Origin: CADEEN01 sp963706685
GTDB taxonomy: Bacteria; Pseudomonadota; Gammaproteobacteria; Burkholderiales; Burkholderiaceae_C
DNA length: 64,000 bases
Direction of reading: 5' to 3'
Assembly: GCA_963706685.1 (NCBI GenBank)
Contig: CAVPMY010000012.1
Span: 1-64,000, forward strand
Each line of letters starts with the position of its first letter. Position 1 is the stretch's first letter. The notes under the pieces were generated by a model. That model did not search any database and had not been told where the DNA came from. It saw nothing but the letters and a program-made list of their open reading frames with translations. A program made the position numbers and the translations under genes. Shown here in pieces: positions 43,001 to 54,144 of the stretch.

Positions 43001-45689
43001 GCAGCGCGCGCATCAGCTTGGCGATGTCGTCGAAGTGCAGGCCGGTGGTTGGTTCGTCGAACAGGTACAGCGTGCCCTTGCTGGCCACGCGCTGGCCCGG
43101 CCGCTCTGCGGCTTGGGCCAGAAAGCCGGCAAGCTTCAGGCGTTGTGCTTCGCCGCCCGACAAAGTGGGCACCGGCTGGCCCAGGCGCACATAGTCGAGG
43201 CCGACATCGACGATCGGCTGCAGCTTGACGATCACCTCGCGGTCGTCGGCGAACAGATGCACCGCTGCGCTGACGGTCAGGTCGAGCGTGTCGGCGACGG
43301 ACAGCTGCCGGTCGCCGCGCACGATCTTCACGTCGAGGATCTCGGCGCGAAAGCGCCGGCCGTCGCAGTCCGGGCAGCGCAGGTACACGTCGGACAGGAA
43401 CTGCATCTCCACATGCTCGAAGCCCGAGCCGCCGCAGGTCGGGCAGCGGCCGTCGCCGGCGTTGAAGCTGAACATGCCGGCGCCATAGCCACGCTCGCGG
43501 GCCATCGGCGCGTCGGCGAACAGGGCGCGCAGGGCGTCGAACGCGCCGACATAGCTGGCCGGATTCGAGCGCGCTGTCTTGCCGATCGGGCTTTGATCGA
43601 CGAAGACCGCATCCGACAACCAATCGGCACCGAGCAGGCGCTCGTGCGCGCCCGGTGTTTCGGTGGCTTTGCCGAAGGCGCGTGCCAGCGCCGGGTAGAG
43701 CACGTCCTGCATCAGCGTGCTCTTGCCCGATCCCGAGACGCCGGTCACCGCGACCAGACGCTGCAGCGGGAACTCGATGCTCACGCCCTTCAGGTTGTGC
43801 TGGCGTGCACCTTCGAGGACGAGTTTGGGCGTGGATTCGGTGACGAAGCGCTTGATGCCGCTGCTGACATGTTTCCTGCCGCCGAGATAGGCCCCGGTCA
43901 GCGTGTCGGCGCGCCGCACGGCATCGGGCGCGCCGTCGAAGACGATCTGCCCGCCGCGCTCGCCGGGGCCGGGGCCCATGTCGATCAGGCGATCCGCAGC
44001 CAGCATCACGGCGGGGTCGTGTTCGACCACGACCAGCGTGTTGCCGGCATCGCGCAAGCGGTGCATGGCTTCGATGATGCGGTTCATGTCGCGGGGATGC
44101 AGTCCGATCGACGGCTCGTCGAGCACGAACATGGTGTTGACCAGCGAGGTGCCGAGCGCGGTGGTGAGGTTGATGCGCTGGACCTCGCCGCCGCTGAGGG
44201 TGCGGCTCTGGCGGTCGAGCGTCAGGTAGCCGATGCCGACATCGCACAGGTACTTCAGGCGCGTGCGGATCTCGTCGTAAAGCAGCTTCAGCGCCTCATC
44301 GGTCGCGGTCTGACGCTCGAAGAAGGAGCGCAGGCGCAGGATCGGCAGCTTCATCAGGTCGTGCAGCGACAAGCCCGGCAGTGCTTCGAGCTGCTCGCGC
44401 GACCAGGCCACACCCACGGGCATGAACCGGTGCGCGGCCGGCAGCACCGCATCCGCGTCGTCGTTCGCGCCCAGCCGCCACAACAAGGCTTCGCGCTTCA
44501 ACCGTGCGCCGCCGCAGACGGTGCACGGCGTGTAGCTGCGGTACTTCGACAAGAGCACGCGGATGTGCATCTTGTAGGCCTTGCTTTCGAGGTAGCCGAA
44601 GAAGCGCCGGATGCCGTACCACTGCTTGTTCCAGTTGCCCTTCCAGTTCGGCGAGCCTTCGATCACCCACTCGCGTTGCGCCGCAGTCAGGTGCGTCCAC
44701 GCCGTGTCGCGCGGGATGCCGGCCTCGCCGGCGTACTTCATCATGTCGTCCTGGCACTCTTTCCACGCCGGTGTCTGCAGTGTCTTGACGACACCGCTGC
44801 GCAAGGTCTTGCGCTCGTCGGGAATCACCAGCCCCCAATCGACGCCGATGACGCGGCCGAAACCGCGGCAGGTCTCGCAGGCGCCGAAGGCCGAGTTGAA
44901 CGAGAACAGCGCCGGTTGCGGGTCGGCATAGCGCAACTCACTCTCGGGGCAGTGCAGGCCGGTGGACCAGCGCCAGAGCTGCTGCGCTCCTTCATCGCCG
45001 GCGTAGACATTGATGCGCCCGCTGCCGCGCTTCAACGCCAGCTCGATCGCTTCGACGACGCGAACCTTCTCGGTGCCGGCGGCGCGAAAGCGGTCGATGA
45101 CGACGTCCAGCACTCTTCTATCGTTGACCAGTCGATCCGCATGCACGCGCGTGAAGCCGCTCGCGGCCAGCCATTGTTCGAGTTCGTCGGGCGTCGTCGA
45201 GGCCGGCAACTCCACCGGCATCGTGATCGTCAGCCGCGGATCATCGAAGGCTGCCGCACGCGCCATCAGATCGAAACAGATCGTCTCCGGCGTGTCGTGC
45301 CGCACCGGCAACGCCGTCTGCTGGTCGAACAAAGCCCCGGCGCGGGCAAAAAGCAGCTTCAGGTGGTCGTTCAACTCGGTCATCGTGCCGACGGTCGAGC
45401 GCGAGCTGCGCACCGGATTGGTCTGGTCGATGGCGATCGCCGGCGGCACGCCGTCGACGCGATCGACCGCCGGCCGGTCCATGCGGTCGAGGAACTGGCG
45501 CGCGTAGGCGCTGAACGTCTCGACATAGCGCCGCTGGCCCTCGGCGTACAGCGTGTCGAAGACCAGGCTCGATTTGCCCGAGCCGCTGGGACCCGTGACC
45601 ACCGTCATTTCGCCGGTGCGGATGTCCAGATCGAGATTCTTGAGGTTGTGCTGACGCGCGCCGCGAATGCGGATCGTGCCGGAGGTCAT
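39963..45689 (-). CDS. uvrA: Double-length fused UvrA-like excinuclease subunit
   Basis: A 1908-residue protein made of two complete UvrA units in tandem (about residues 1-985 and 986-1908). UvrA is the DNA-damage recognition ATPase of nucleotide excision repair. Four Walker A motifs lie near residues 35 (GPSGSGKSS), 651, 1020 and 1562 (GVSGSGKST), each unit has two LSGGE signatures, and zinc-finger cysteines occur in both halves (CETCRGFG, CPTCGGSG, CPTCGTSYPELD, CPTCEGQG). A normal UvrA works as a dimer of about 950-residue chains, so the fusion encodes both halves. Residues about 1772-1800 are an in-frame insertion of the interspersed repeat, just before the last Walker B. The ATG at 45689 abuts another repeat copy. 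Fused forms are, from memory, known in Burkholderiales beside a standard uvrA elsewhere. Confidence 0.93.
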   Translation of the reverse strand: MTSGTIRIRGARQHNLKNLDLDIRTGEMTVVTGPSGSGKSSLVFDTLYAEGQRRYVETFSAYARQFLDRMDRPAVDRVDGVPPAIAIDQTNPVRSSRSTVGTMTELNDHLKLLFARAGALFDQQTALPVRHDTPETICFDLMARAAAFDDPRLTITMPVELPASTTPDELEQWLAASGFTRVHADRLVNDRRVLDVVIDRFRAAGTEKVRVVEAIELALKRGSGRINVYAGDEGAQQLWRWSTGLHCPESELRYADPQPALFSFNSAFGACETCRGFGRVIGVDWGLVIPDERKTLRSGVVKTLQTPAWKECQDDMMKYAGEAGIPRDTAWTHLTAAQREWVIEGSPNWKGNWNKQWYGIRRFFGYLESKAYKMHIRVLLSKYRSYTPCTVCGGARLKREALLWRLGANDDADAVLPAAHRFMPVGVAWSREQLEALPGLSLHDLMKLPILRLRSFFERQTATDEALKLLYDEIRTRLKYLCDVGIGYLTLDRQSRTLSGGEVQRINLTTALGTSLVNTMFVLDEPSIGLHPRDMNRIIEAMHRLRDAGNTLVVVEHDPAVMLAADRLIDMGPGPGERGGQIVFDGAPDAVRRADTLTGAYLGGRKHVSSGIKRFVTESTPKLVLEGARQHNLKGVSIEFPLQRLVAVTGVSGSGKSTLMQDVLYPALARAFGKATETPGAHERLLGADWLSDAVFVDQSPIGKTARSNPASYVGAFDALRALFADAPMARERGYGAGMFSFNAGDGRCPTCGGSGFEHVEMQFLSDVYLRCPDCDGRRFRAEILDVKIVRGDRQLSVADTLDLTVSAAVHLFADDREVIVKLQPIVDVGLDYVRLGQPVPTLSGGEAQRLKLAGFLAQAAERPGQRVASKGTLYLFDEPTTGLHFDDIAKLMRALRKLLDAGHSVITIEHNLDVIRAADWVIDLGPEGGEAGGELVFAGTPEEIKLHPGSHTGRALADYEAALGLAHRVEEGRPLQAVMRAARAQSQEVIRIVNAREHNLKSMDVDIPRGKFSVITGVSGSGKSTLAFDILFNEGQRRYLESLNAYARSIVQPAGRPEVDAVYGIPPTVAIEQRLSRGGRKSTVATVTEVWHFLRLLWVKLGIQHCAKDGAAVVPQSIESIAAQLLRDHKGLHVGLLAPLVVNRKGVYTDLAKWAKARGHSHLRIDGEFLKVDPFPRIDRFKEHTIELPVGDLVVDAAYEAELRELLTKALDLGKGVMHLLAPLDGLEDAMDGATSTVGIGSVKVFSTKRACPTCGTSYPELDPRLFSYNSKHGWCPSCVGTGLTLTREQRKALDDSVRDDNERGREQSFPSEEAEVEGLAGTPCPDCAGTRLNPTARGVTFGGEPIGSVAAWAVGDARRWVKSLDLVGRDAGIARDVVSEIESRLEFLEQVGLGYLTLDRAAPTLSGGEAQRIRLAAQLGSNLQGVCYVLDEPTIGLHPRDNRVLLDALTHLRGQGNTLVVVEHDEDTIRRADHVIDIGPGAGKRGGRVVAQGTVSELSANAESVTGRFLASPLRHPLQRRREIHTTDKALAVTGATLHNLKALDVRFPLQRLVAVTGVSGSGKSTLARDVLLDSVAALVSSRGKGSASGCNAIEGWQAVDRVLEVDQTPIGKTPRSCPATYIGFWDAIRKLFAETLEAKARGYAPNRFSFNTGEGRCPTCEGQGVRTIEMSFLPDVKVPCESCHGQRFNPETLAVSWRGKSIGDVLRMEVDEAVEFFASMPSISHPLKLLRDVGLGYLTLGQPSPTLSGGEAQRIKLVTELSKVRDDVTRRGSQVPQTPLASPPKGERPLGAARRGLPPHTLYVLDEPTVGLHMADVERLIRVLHRLVDGEHSVIVIEHDLDVIAEADWVIDLGPEGGAAGGRVVAAGTPEQIVASGTHTGQALAPVLARQQDSGSLCQGALRAG
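40293..40365. repeat. Interspersed GC-rich repeat, copy 2 (in frame inside uvrA)
   Basis: On the minus strand it reads CCCCCAGACGCCGTTGGCG, then CCCCCCAAGGGGGAGCG, then CTTGGGGCGGCCCGGCGCG, the same order as copies 3 and 4. It adds about 25 residues (including PLASPPKGERPLGAARRG) between the conserved VRDDVTRRG and HTLYVLDEPTVGLH of the second UvrA unit without breaking the frame. Confidence 0.8.
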
Positions 45690-45694
45690 TGAGC

Positions 45695-45765
45695 CCCCAA
45701 GACGCTGCGCATCGCCCCCCCAAGGGGGAGCGAGCGCTTTCGGAACGGCCGTGCAGCGCTCATAG
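45695..45765. repeat. Interspersed GC-rich repeat, copy 3 (before uvrA)
   Basis: CCCCCAAGACGCTGCGCATC is followed by GCCCCCCCAAGGGGGAGCGA and then GCGCTTTCGGAACGGCC. It begins 5 bp upstream of the uvrA start codon, in the gap between uvrA and the histidine kinase. It matches the copy inside uvrA in order and length. Confidence 0.75.
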
Positions 45766-45821
45766 CGTGCTCCCTGACAAGCGAGCCGAAGATTCTAGGT
45801 GTGCGCAGCGGGGCTACAGTC

Positions 45822-48277
<2,456 letters not shown>

Positions 48278-48281
<4 letters not shown>

Positions 48282-49726
48282 CCGCAGAACACCGAGACCG
48301 ATTTGGTGACCAGGTAGGCATCGAGCGCTTCCGGCCCGCCTTCGCTGCCGTAGCCCGAATCCTTGACTCCGCCAAACGGCAGTTCGGCCACGGCCACGGC
48401 CGGCTGGTTGATCCACAGCATGCCGACCTCGACGCGCTGCGAGAGTTGGTGAATCGTCTTCACCGATTGGCTGTAGGCGTATCCCGCCAGGCCGTAAGGC
48501 AGGCGGTTGCTCTCGGTGATGGCCTCGTCGAGCGTGTCGAAGCCGCGCACCGCGGCCATCGGGCCGAAGGGCTCGTCGTTGAAGACCTTGGCCGTCAGCG
48601 GTACCTCGGTGAGCACTGTCGGCGCAAAGAAATTGCCCGACGAGCCGATGCGCTCGCCACCGGCCAGCAGCTTGGCACCCAGTTTGACGGCGTCCTCAGT
48701 GAACTGCTGCATCGCCGCCAGGCGACGCGGATTGGCCAGGGGCCCCAGCGTCGTGTCCTTGGCCATGCCGTCGCCGACCTTGTGCGCCTGCGTCTGCGCC
48801 ACCAGCACGCGCTCGAACTCGGCGCGGATGCTGTTGTGAACGAGAAAGCGCGTCGGTGCGATGCAGACCTGGCCGGCATTGCGAAACTTGGCCCCGCCCG
48901 CGGCTTTCACCGCCAGCGCGATATCGGCGTCTTCGGCAACGATCACCGGTGCATGGCCGCCGAGTTCCATGGTGACGCGTTTCATGTGCTGGCCGGCCAT
49001 GGCGGCCAGCTGCTTGCCCACCGGCGTGCTGCCGGTGAAGGTGATCTTGCGGATCACCGGGTGCGGGATCAGGTAGCTCGAAATCTCGGCCGGGTCGCCA
49101 TAGACCAGGCCGATGACACCCGCCGGCACGCCGGCATCGACGAAGGCCCTGATCAGCGCGGCCGGCGAGGCCGGCGTTTCTTCCGGCGCCTTGACGATGA
49201 TCGAGCAGCCCGTGGACAGCGCCGCGCTGACCTTGCGCACCACCTGGTTGAGCGGAAAGTTCCAGGGCGTGAACGCGGCCACCGGACCGACGGGCTCCTT
49301 GAGCACCAGGGCCTGGTTGGCCATGTGGCGCGGCGGCACGATGCGGCCATAGACGCGGCGGCTCTCGTCGGCGAACCACTCGATGGTGTCGGCCGTGCTC
49401 AGCGTCTCGCCCTTGGACTCGGCCAGCGGCTTGCCCTGCTCCTGGGTCATCATCGCCGCGATGGCGTCGAGCCGCTCGCGGACCAGCGCCGCGGCCTGGC
49501 GCATGATCTTGGCGCGTTCGATGGCCGGCATGGCGCGCCAGGTGGCAAAGCCCTTTTGCGCCGCCGCGAGCGCGCGGTCCAGATCGGCGCGGCCGGCATG
49601 CGCGACACGGCCGATTTCGGCGCCGCTGGCAGGGTTGACCACCGCCAGCGTGCGGCCGTCGGCGGCGTCGCACCATTGGCCGTCGATCAGCAGCTGGGTG
49701 GAAGGGTAGGCGGGTGTTGTGCTCAT
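48278..49726 (-). CDS. gabD: NAD(P)-dependent succinate-semialdehyde dehydrogenase
   Basis: A 482-residue aldehyde dehydrogenase. Catalytic Cys is in FRNAGQVCIAPTRF (about residue 287) and Glu in TMELGGHAPVIV (about 253). PWNFPLNQVVRKVSAAL and FTGSTPVGKQL are typical of the GabD branch. It oxidises succinate semialdehyde to succinate; a related semialdehyde cannot be excluded. No GABA aminotransferase is nearby. Confidence 0.9.
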
Positions 49727-49797
49727 GGCGTCAAGGACGGGTTGGTCGGCATGGGCGCATTGTCGCGCCGTCCGAATGCCCTTGAATGACGCCTGTC

Positions 49798-50730
49798 TCA
49801 GGCCTGGCCCGCGGGGCGCCTGCCGCGCCGGCGGCGCGTGTTGTCGAGCTCCGTCGGCACGGCCAGGCCCGCGGTGAGGACGTCGTGCAGCGCCGCCACC
49901 ACGCGCAACGCTTGTATCTGGCGCGGTGCAGCCGGCGCTGTTGGCGCCCTGGCGGCGGGCGTCGCATCGGCGGGCCCGTGCTCCAACAGGCGTTGCAGAT
50001 CAGGCTCGGGCGGGAGCGACGAAACCATGGCCAAGGGCAGCTCCGGAGCAACGGCGCGGGCCGGCGCGTGTGCCTGCCGGGTGAACAGGAACCCGCCGAA
50101 CAGGCACAGCGCACCGAGCGCCAGCCATGCCGGACTTGGCACCGACAGCGAGGGCCAGGCCATCGGCGCGGAGCCCGACCAGACCTGCAGCCGCACTTCG
50201 GTGATGTCCAGGTTGTGGGCGTGGACGAGCGACAGCATCGGCGCGACCCGGCGCTGGCTGCGAAAGGTCACCGGTGCACTGACGGCCGTCAGCGTCACCG
50301 GGGCGCCGGCCGAGGCTGTGTCGCGGGCGATGCCGTTGAGGGACATCAGCACCTCGCGCGTGGCCACCGCCGACTCTTGCACCTCCCAGCCGGTCTGCCA
50401 GCGCGAACGGCTGTCGCCTGCCCCTCGCGCGACGCCGCGGACGGTCAGCACCAGGGTGTAGGGGTTGCGGCCGGGGCCGACGCTCTGCACCGGGCCGACC
50501 CACATCGCGCTGTCGGCTGATGGCGGTTGCGCGGCGGTGTCGCCGCTTGTTGAGTCGGCCGCAGCGGCGCCCAGTGCGCCGTGGCGTCCCAGCAGGTCGG
50601 CCGGCAGGTCGTACTGCGCCACGAGTTCCTTGCCGTAGGCGCGGGGCTGGCTGCCCGCGGCCGGTACGGCAAAGGCAAACGCCATCACCGCCGCCAAGAT
50701 CAACGCGACGCGAACTGCTCCCGTGCCCAC
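49798..50730 (-). CDS. Hypothetical exported/membrane protein (310 aa)
   Basis: About 310 residues. A signal-peptide-like N-terminus (GAVRVALILAAVMAFAFAVP) starts at GTG 50730, which has AGGAGG just upstream; the frame is open to 50829 but lacks support. A beta-rich extracytoplasmic region of about 170 residues is followed by one transmembrane helix (AWLALGALCLFGGFLFT) and a Pro/Ala-rich cytoplasmic tail with basic residues. No domain is recognised. Confidence 0.65.
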   Translation of the reverse strand: MGTGAVRVALILAAVMAFAFAVPAAGSQPRAYGKELVAQYDLPADLLGRHGALGAAAADSTSGDTAAQPPSADSAMWVGPVQSVGPGRNPYTLVLTVRGVARGAGDSRSRWQTGWEVQESAVATREVLMSLNGIARDTASAGAPVTLTAVSAPVTFRSQRRVAPMLSLVHAHNLDITEVRLQVWSGSAPMAWPSLSVPSPAWLALGALCLFGGFLFTRQAHAPARAVAPELPLAMVSSLPPEPDLQRLLEHGPADATPAARAPTAPAAPRQIQALRVVAALHDVLTAGLAVPTELDNTRRRRGRRPAGQA

Positions 50731-50900
50731 CCAGCCTCCTCTTGTCAGCGCCACATCGAGCGCCCTGTGAGGCACATTGTTAACAGTCGTGAGTGCCACG
50801 GCGATCCTTGGAATGGGTGCCCGCGCCACGGCAAACCTGCATCCGGATTGGTATCCCCGGCCACGCTGCGGGCGCCGTTTGGCTGGCCCGCCTTACGCGC

Positions 50901-51614
50901 TCAGGCGAAGCTCAGCAGCGTGCGCACCACCTCTTGCGGCGCACTGATCATCGGGCAGTGGCCGGTCGCGATCTCGACGATCTGCCAGCCCGGCTGCGAG
51001 CGCACGCGCGCCCGCATGGCGTCGATGGTCGGGTAGGCGGGCTGCGTGCAATCGATGAAGCAGCGCGGCAGACGGGCCCAGCGTGCGCCGTCGAACGGCA
51101 ACGCCACGCGGTACATGCCGAACGGGTGCGGCACCTGGCGGCGCAACAGCCAGTCGCGGTCAGCGCCCTCGATGCCGAAGTCGGCCGGGTCGGGCGGCGG
51201 CAACGCGTTGTCGTGGGCTTTCGCCGCAGCCAGCCGCGCCTGCACGATCTCGGGCGGATGGCCGGCGCCCCAGCCTTCGCCGGGCAGCGGCACCATGGCA
51301 TCGACATACACCAGTTGCTTGATGCGCACCGCGCCGTGCGCCAGCAGCGCATCGGCTGCGCCGGTGATAACCATGCCACCATAGCTGTGCCCGACCAGCA
51401 CGACGTCCTGCAGTTCCTCGGCATGGATCAATCCGAGCACATCGTCGATATGGTTCTGCAGCGAGATGTCGGCGCGTCTCAGGTGTGCGCGCTCGCCATC
51501 ACCGGTCAGCGTCACCGCGTGCACCTCGTGGCCCGCGGCGCGCAGCGGGCCGAGGATGCGGCGCCAGATCCAGGCGCCGCCCCAGGCGCCGTGGACAAGA
51601 ACATAGGTCGTCAT
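50901..51614 (-). CDS. Alpha/beta hydrolase (esterase-like)
   Basis: 237 residues of the small alpha/beta-hydrolase family related to salicylate esterases. Features: N-terminal YVLVHGAWGGAWIWRRIL, nucleophile Ser in LVGHSYGGMVITG, and the late catalytic His in EIATGHCPMISAPQE. It is cytoplasmic (no signal peptide). ATG 51614 is chosen by homology. It is divergent from the EEP nuclease gene by 16 bp. Substrate unknown. Confidence 0.88.
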   Translation of the reverse strand: MTTYVLVHGAWGGAWIWRRILGPLRAAGHEVHAVTLTGDGERAHLRRADISLQNHIDDVLGLIHAEELQDVVLVGHSYGGMVITGAADALLAHGAVRIKQLVYVDAMVPLPGEGWGAGHPPEIVQARLAAAKAHDNALPPPDPADFGIEGADRDWLLRRQVPHPFGMYRVALPFDGARWARLPRCFIDCTQPAYPTIDAMRARVRSQPGWQIVEIATGHCPMISAPQEVVRTLLSFA

Positions 51615-51630
51615 GGCGCCACAATAAGCC

Positions 51631-52935
51631 ATGAAGCTGCTGAGCTGGAATATCCAGTGGTGCCGCGGCGTCGACGGCCGCGTCGACCCGCAGCGCATCG
51701 GGCGCACGATCCGCGAGCTCGCCGCCGATGCCGATGTGATCTGCCTGCAGGAAGTCGCGCGCGGCTTCGACACGCTCGCCGGCAGCGGCGGCGAAGACCA
51801 GTTCGCTTTGCTGGCGGCCGAATTCGCCGGCTGGACGGCGCTCGAAGGCGTTGCCGTCGACATGGCAGCGGACCAGGGCCGGCGGCGCCAGTTCGGCAAC
51901 CTGCTGCTGTCGCGCCTGCCGGTGCGTCAGGCCTGGCGCCACCTGCTGCCCTGGCCGGCCGACGCCGACCATGCCGACATGCAGCGCGTGGCGATCGAAG
52001 CCGTGATCGAGACCGTGGATGTGGGCGACTTGCGCGTCACCTGCACGCACCTGGCCTACTACGCGGCGGCGCAGCGCCTGGCCCAGGTCGATGCGCTGCG
52101 TGCGCTGCATGCCGCCGCGCCGGGCCATGGCGCGCCGCCGGCGCGCGCCGACAGTTCGGGCGGCCCCTTCCACTGGCGGCCGCGGCCGGCGGCGGGCATT
52201 GTCTGCGGCGACTTCAACTGCGAACCCGATTCGCCGGGCCATGCGCGCATGCTCGAGCCCTGTGCCGACGCCACGCCGGCGTTTGCCGATGCGTGGCGGG
52301 TGGCGCACCCGGGCCGGGCGCACGACGACACCGTCGGCCTGTACGACACGGTGCAATGGCCACGCCGCTTCGCCTGCGATTTCGTCTTCGTGTCGCAGGA
52401 CCTGGCGCCACGGGTCCAATCGTTGAGCGTCGATGCGGCCAGTGACGCGTCGGATCACCAGGCGCTGGTCTTGAACGCTGAACTAACGCCCGACCATCGC
52501 CAGCACATCGGCCTTCAGGAAACGCTCGACGATCAGCATGAAGGCGATCGACGGCACGAGCAGCAGCAGCGCCGTGATCGAGGCGATCTGGTAGTTGCCG
52601 CCCATGCTGGCGTTGAACATCAGCAGCGGCAGCGTGGTCACGTCGGGCACGCCGACGAAGTAGGTGCCGGTGAACTCGTCGAGCGACTCGAGGAAGACGA
52701 AGATCGCGCTGGCGATCAGGCCCGGCGCGGCCAGCGGCAGCGTCACCGTGGCGAAGCAGCGCCACGGGCCGGCGCCCATGTTGCGCGCCGCCTCTTCGAG
52801 CTGGCCGTCGACGGCGGCGAAGGCGGCGCTGGCGATCCACACCGCCAGCACCAGGCCATGCGCGGCATGCACCAGCACGACGCCGAGCACGGTGCCGTTG
52901 AGGCCGCAGCTCGTAGAACATGCGCGCGATGTTGA
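51631..52935 (+). CDS. Endonuclease/exonuclease/phosphatase family protein, stop probably lost
   Basis: The family region covers residues 1 to about 285 and shows the EEP metal-enzyme motifs: KLLSWNIQW, VICLQEVARGFD, GDFNCEPDSP and the final SDHQALVLNAEL. It could act on DNA, RNA or phospholipid headgroups. Homology ends at about 52480; the frame then runs 450 bp antisense through the ABC permease gene, giving a Arg/His/Gln-rich tail that looks non-coding. A one-base shift near 52470 would produce a stop at once, so the natural gene probably ends near 52480. Confidence 0.75.
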   Translation: MKLLSWNIQWCRGVDGRVDPQRIGRTIRELAADADVICLQEVARGFDTLAGSGGEDQFALLAAEFAGWTALEGVAVDMAADQGRRRQFGNLLLSRLPVRQAWRHLLPWPADADHADMQRVAIEAVIETVDVGDLRVTCTHLAYYAAAQRLAQVDALRALHAAAPGHGAPPARADSSGGPFHWRPRPAAGIVCGDFNCEPDSPGHARMLEPCADATPAFADAWRVAHPGRAHDDTVGLYDTVQWPRRFACDFVFVSQDLAPRVQSLSVDAASDASDHQALVLNAELTPDHRQHIGLQETLDDQHEGDRRHEQQQRRDRGDLVVAAHAGVEHQQRQRGHVGHADEVGAGELVERLEEDEDRAGDQARRGQRQRHRGEAAPRAGAHVARRLFELAVDGGEGGAGDPHRQHQAMRGMHQHDAEHGAVEAAARRTCARC

Positions 52936-53306
52936 CGTAGATCGGCAGATTCGGAATCGCCTGCGGCAGCAGGAACAGCAGCAGGATGAGCGCCGCGCCA
53001 CGGCAGCTTCAGTCGCGCCAGCGCATAGCCGGCCGGCACCGCGACGGCCAGGCAGAAGGCCACCGTCAGCACGGCGATCCAGACGCTGGTGACGAGCGAC
53101 TGCACGGCATTGCCGCGCGGCTCGAAGACCCGCGCCCAGAAGGTGAGGCCGAACTGCTGCGGCATCTTGCCCGGGAAGTACCAGCGCTCGGCAAAGGCCC
53201 ACAGCAGCAGGTTGGCCAGCGGGCCGAAGATCAGGAAGGCGAGCAGGGCGATTGCCAGCGCGCGCAGCAGCATCTTCGCGGCCCGCGTTGCCGCCGCCGC
53301 ATTCAT
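52483..53306 (-). pseudogene. ABC transporter permease 2 (PotC/Fe3+-type), frameshifted
   Basis: About 270 residues when three frames are joined: start MNAAAATRAAKMLLRALAIA to about 53005; a middle segment ILLLFLLPQAIPNLPIYVNI in another frame to about 52915; then NGTVLGVVLVHAAHGLVLAV onward to the stop at 52483. The inner-membrane permease motif is EEAARNMGAGPWRCFATVTL. It is the second permease of the operon. Both breaks are single-base shifts. Confidence 0.78.
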
Positions 53307-54144
53307 CGTGCCGCCTCGGCCGCACCCACCGCATGGCGCAGATAGACCCAGGCGCGCGAGCGAGGCGAACAGCATCGAGACCAGGCACAGCGCGTTGGCC
53401 ACCGCGTAGTCGCCATGGGTGCTGATGCGGTAGGCGACGTCGACCGTCATCATCGTCGGCGAGTTGGGATTGATCATCAACGGCACCGACAGCACCGACA
53501 GCATGGTGACGAACGACAGCACCAGGCCGACGAGCAGGGTGCCGCGCACCTGCGGCAGCACGATGCCCCAGAGCACGCGCCAGCGCGGCGCGCCGAGGTT
53601 GCGCGCGGCTTCGATGTGCTGGGCATCGATCGAGGCCATCGCGCCGGCCAGCAGCAGGGTGACGAAAGGCGCCTGCTTCCAGACGAAGGCGATGACGATG
53701 CCGCGCCAGTCGAGCAGGCTCTGCGCGGCCAGCGGATCGATCAGGCCGCCGCCGACGAGCACATGGTTGAGCATGCCGTTCTTGGCCAGGAAGGTGCGCA
53801 TCACCTGGCCGGTGACGACGAAGGGAATGAACAGCGGCCAGCGGTAGAGCCAGCGCAGCGCAGCCTTCGTGCGTTGGTGTCCGCCGAGCGTCAGGTAGCC
53901 GCCGATGGCGATCGCCACCGCCGCGATCAGCACACACGACAGCAGCACGATCAGCACCGTGAACAGCATGTCTTTCGAGTACAGCTCGAAAGACTTCTCG
54001 AAATGCGCCAGCGTCAATGCGCCCTGCCTGGGTGGTCAGCGCGCTGTGCACCGACAGCGCGAGCGGCACCAGGAAGAAGACGGCGATGACGGCGAGCGCC
54101 GGGCTGATCAGCAGCAGCCCGGCCGCTCGAGGCGACAACCTCAC
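53304..54144 (-). pseudogene. ABC transporter permease 1 (PotB/Fe3+-type), frameshifted
   Basis: It starts with GTG 54144 overlapping the receptor stop (GTGA). The N-terminus (RLSPRAAGLLLISPALAVIA, first membrane helix) shifts near 54025 into the frame with MTLAHFEKSFELYSKDMLF and the permease motif HIEAARNLGAPRWRVLWGIV. A second shift near 53348 would restore ASLARAWVYLRH and a stop overlapping permease 2 by ATGA. The layout matches spermidine/putrescine- or iron-type importers. Confidence 0.78.

Noticed and set aside
41067..45692. A 1541-codon open frame on the plus strand
   Set aside because: It is entirely antisense to uvrA; its product is a low-complexity Ala/Arg/His-rich shadow caused by high GC. 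uvrA has complete family motifs on the other strand.
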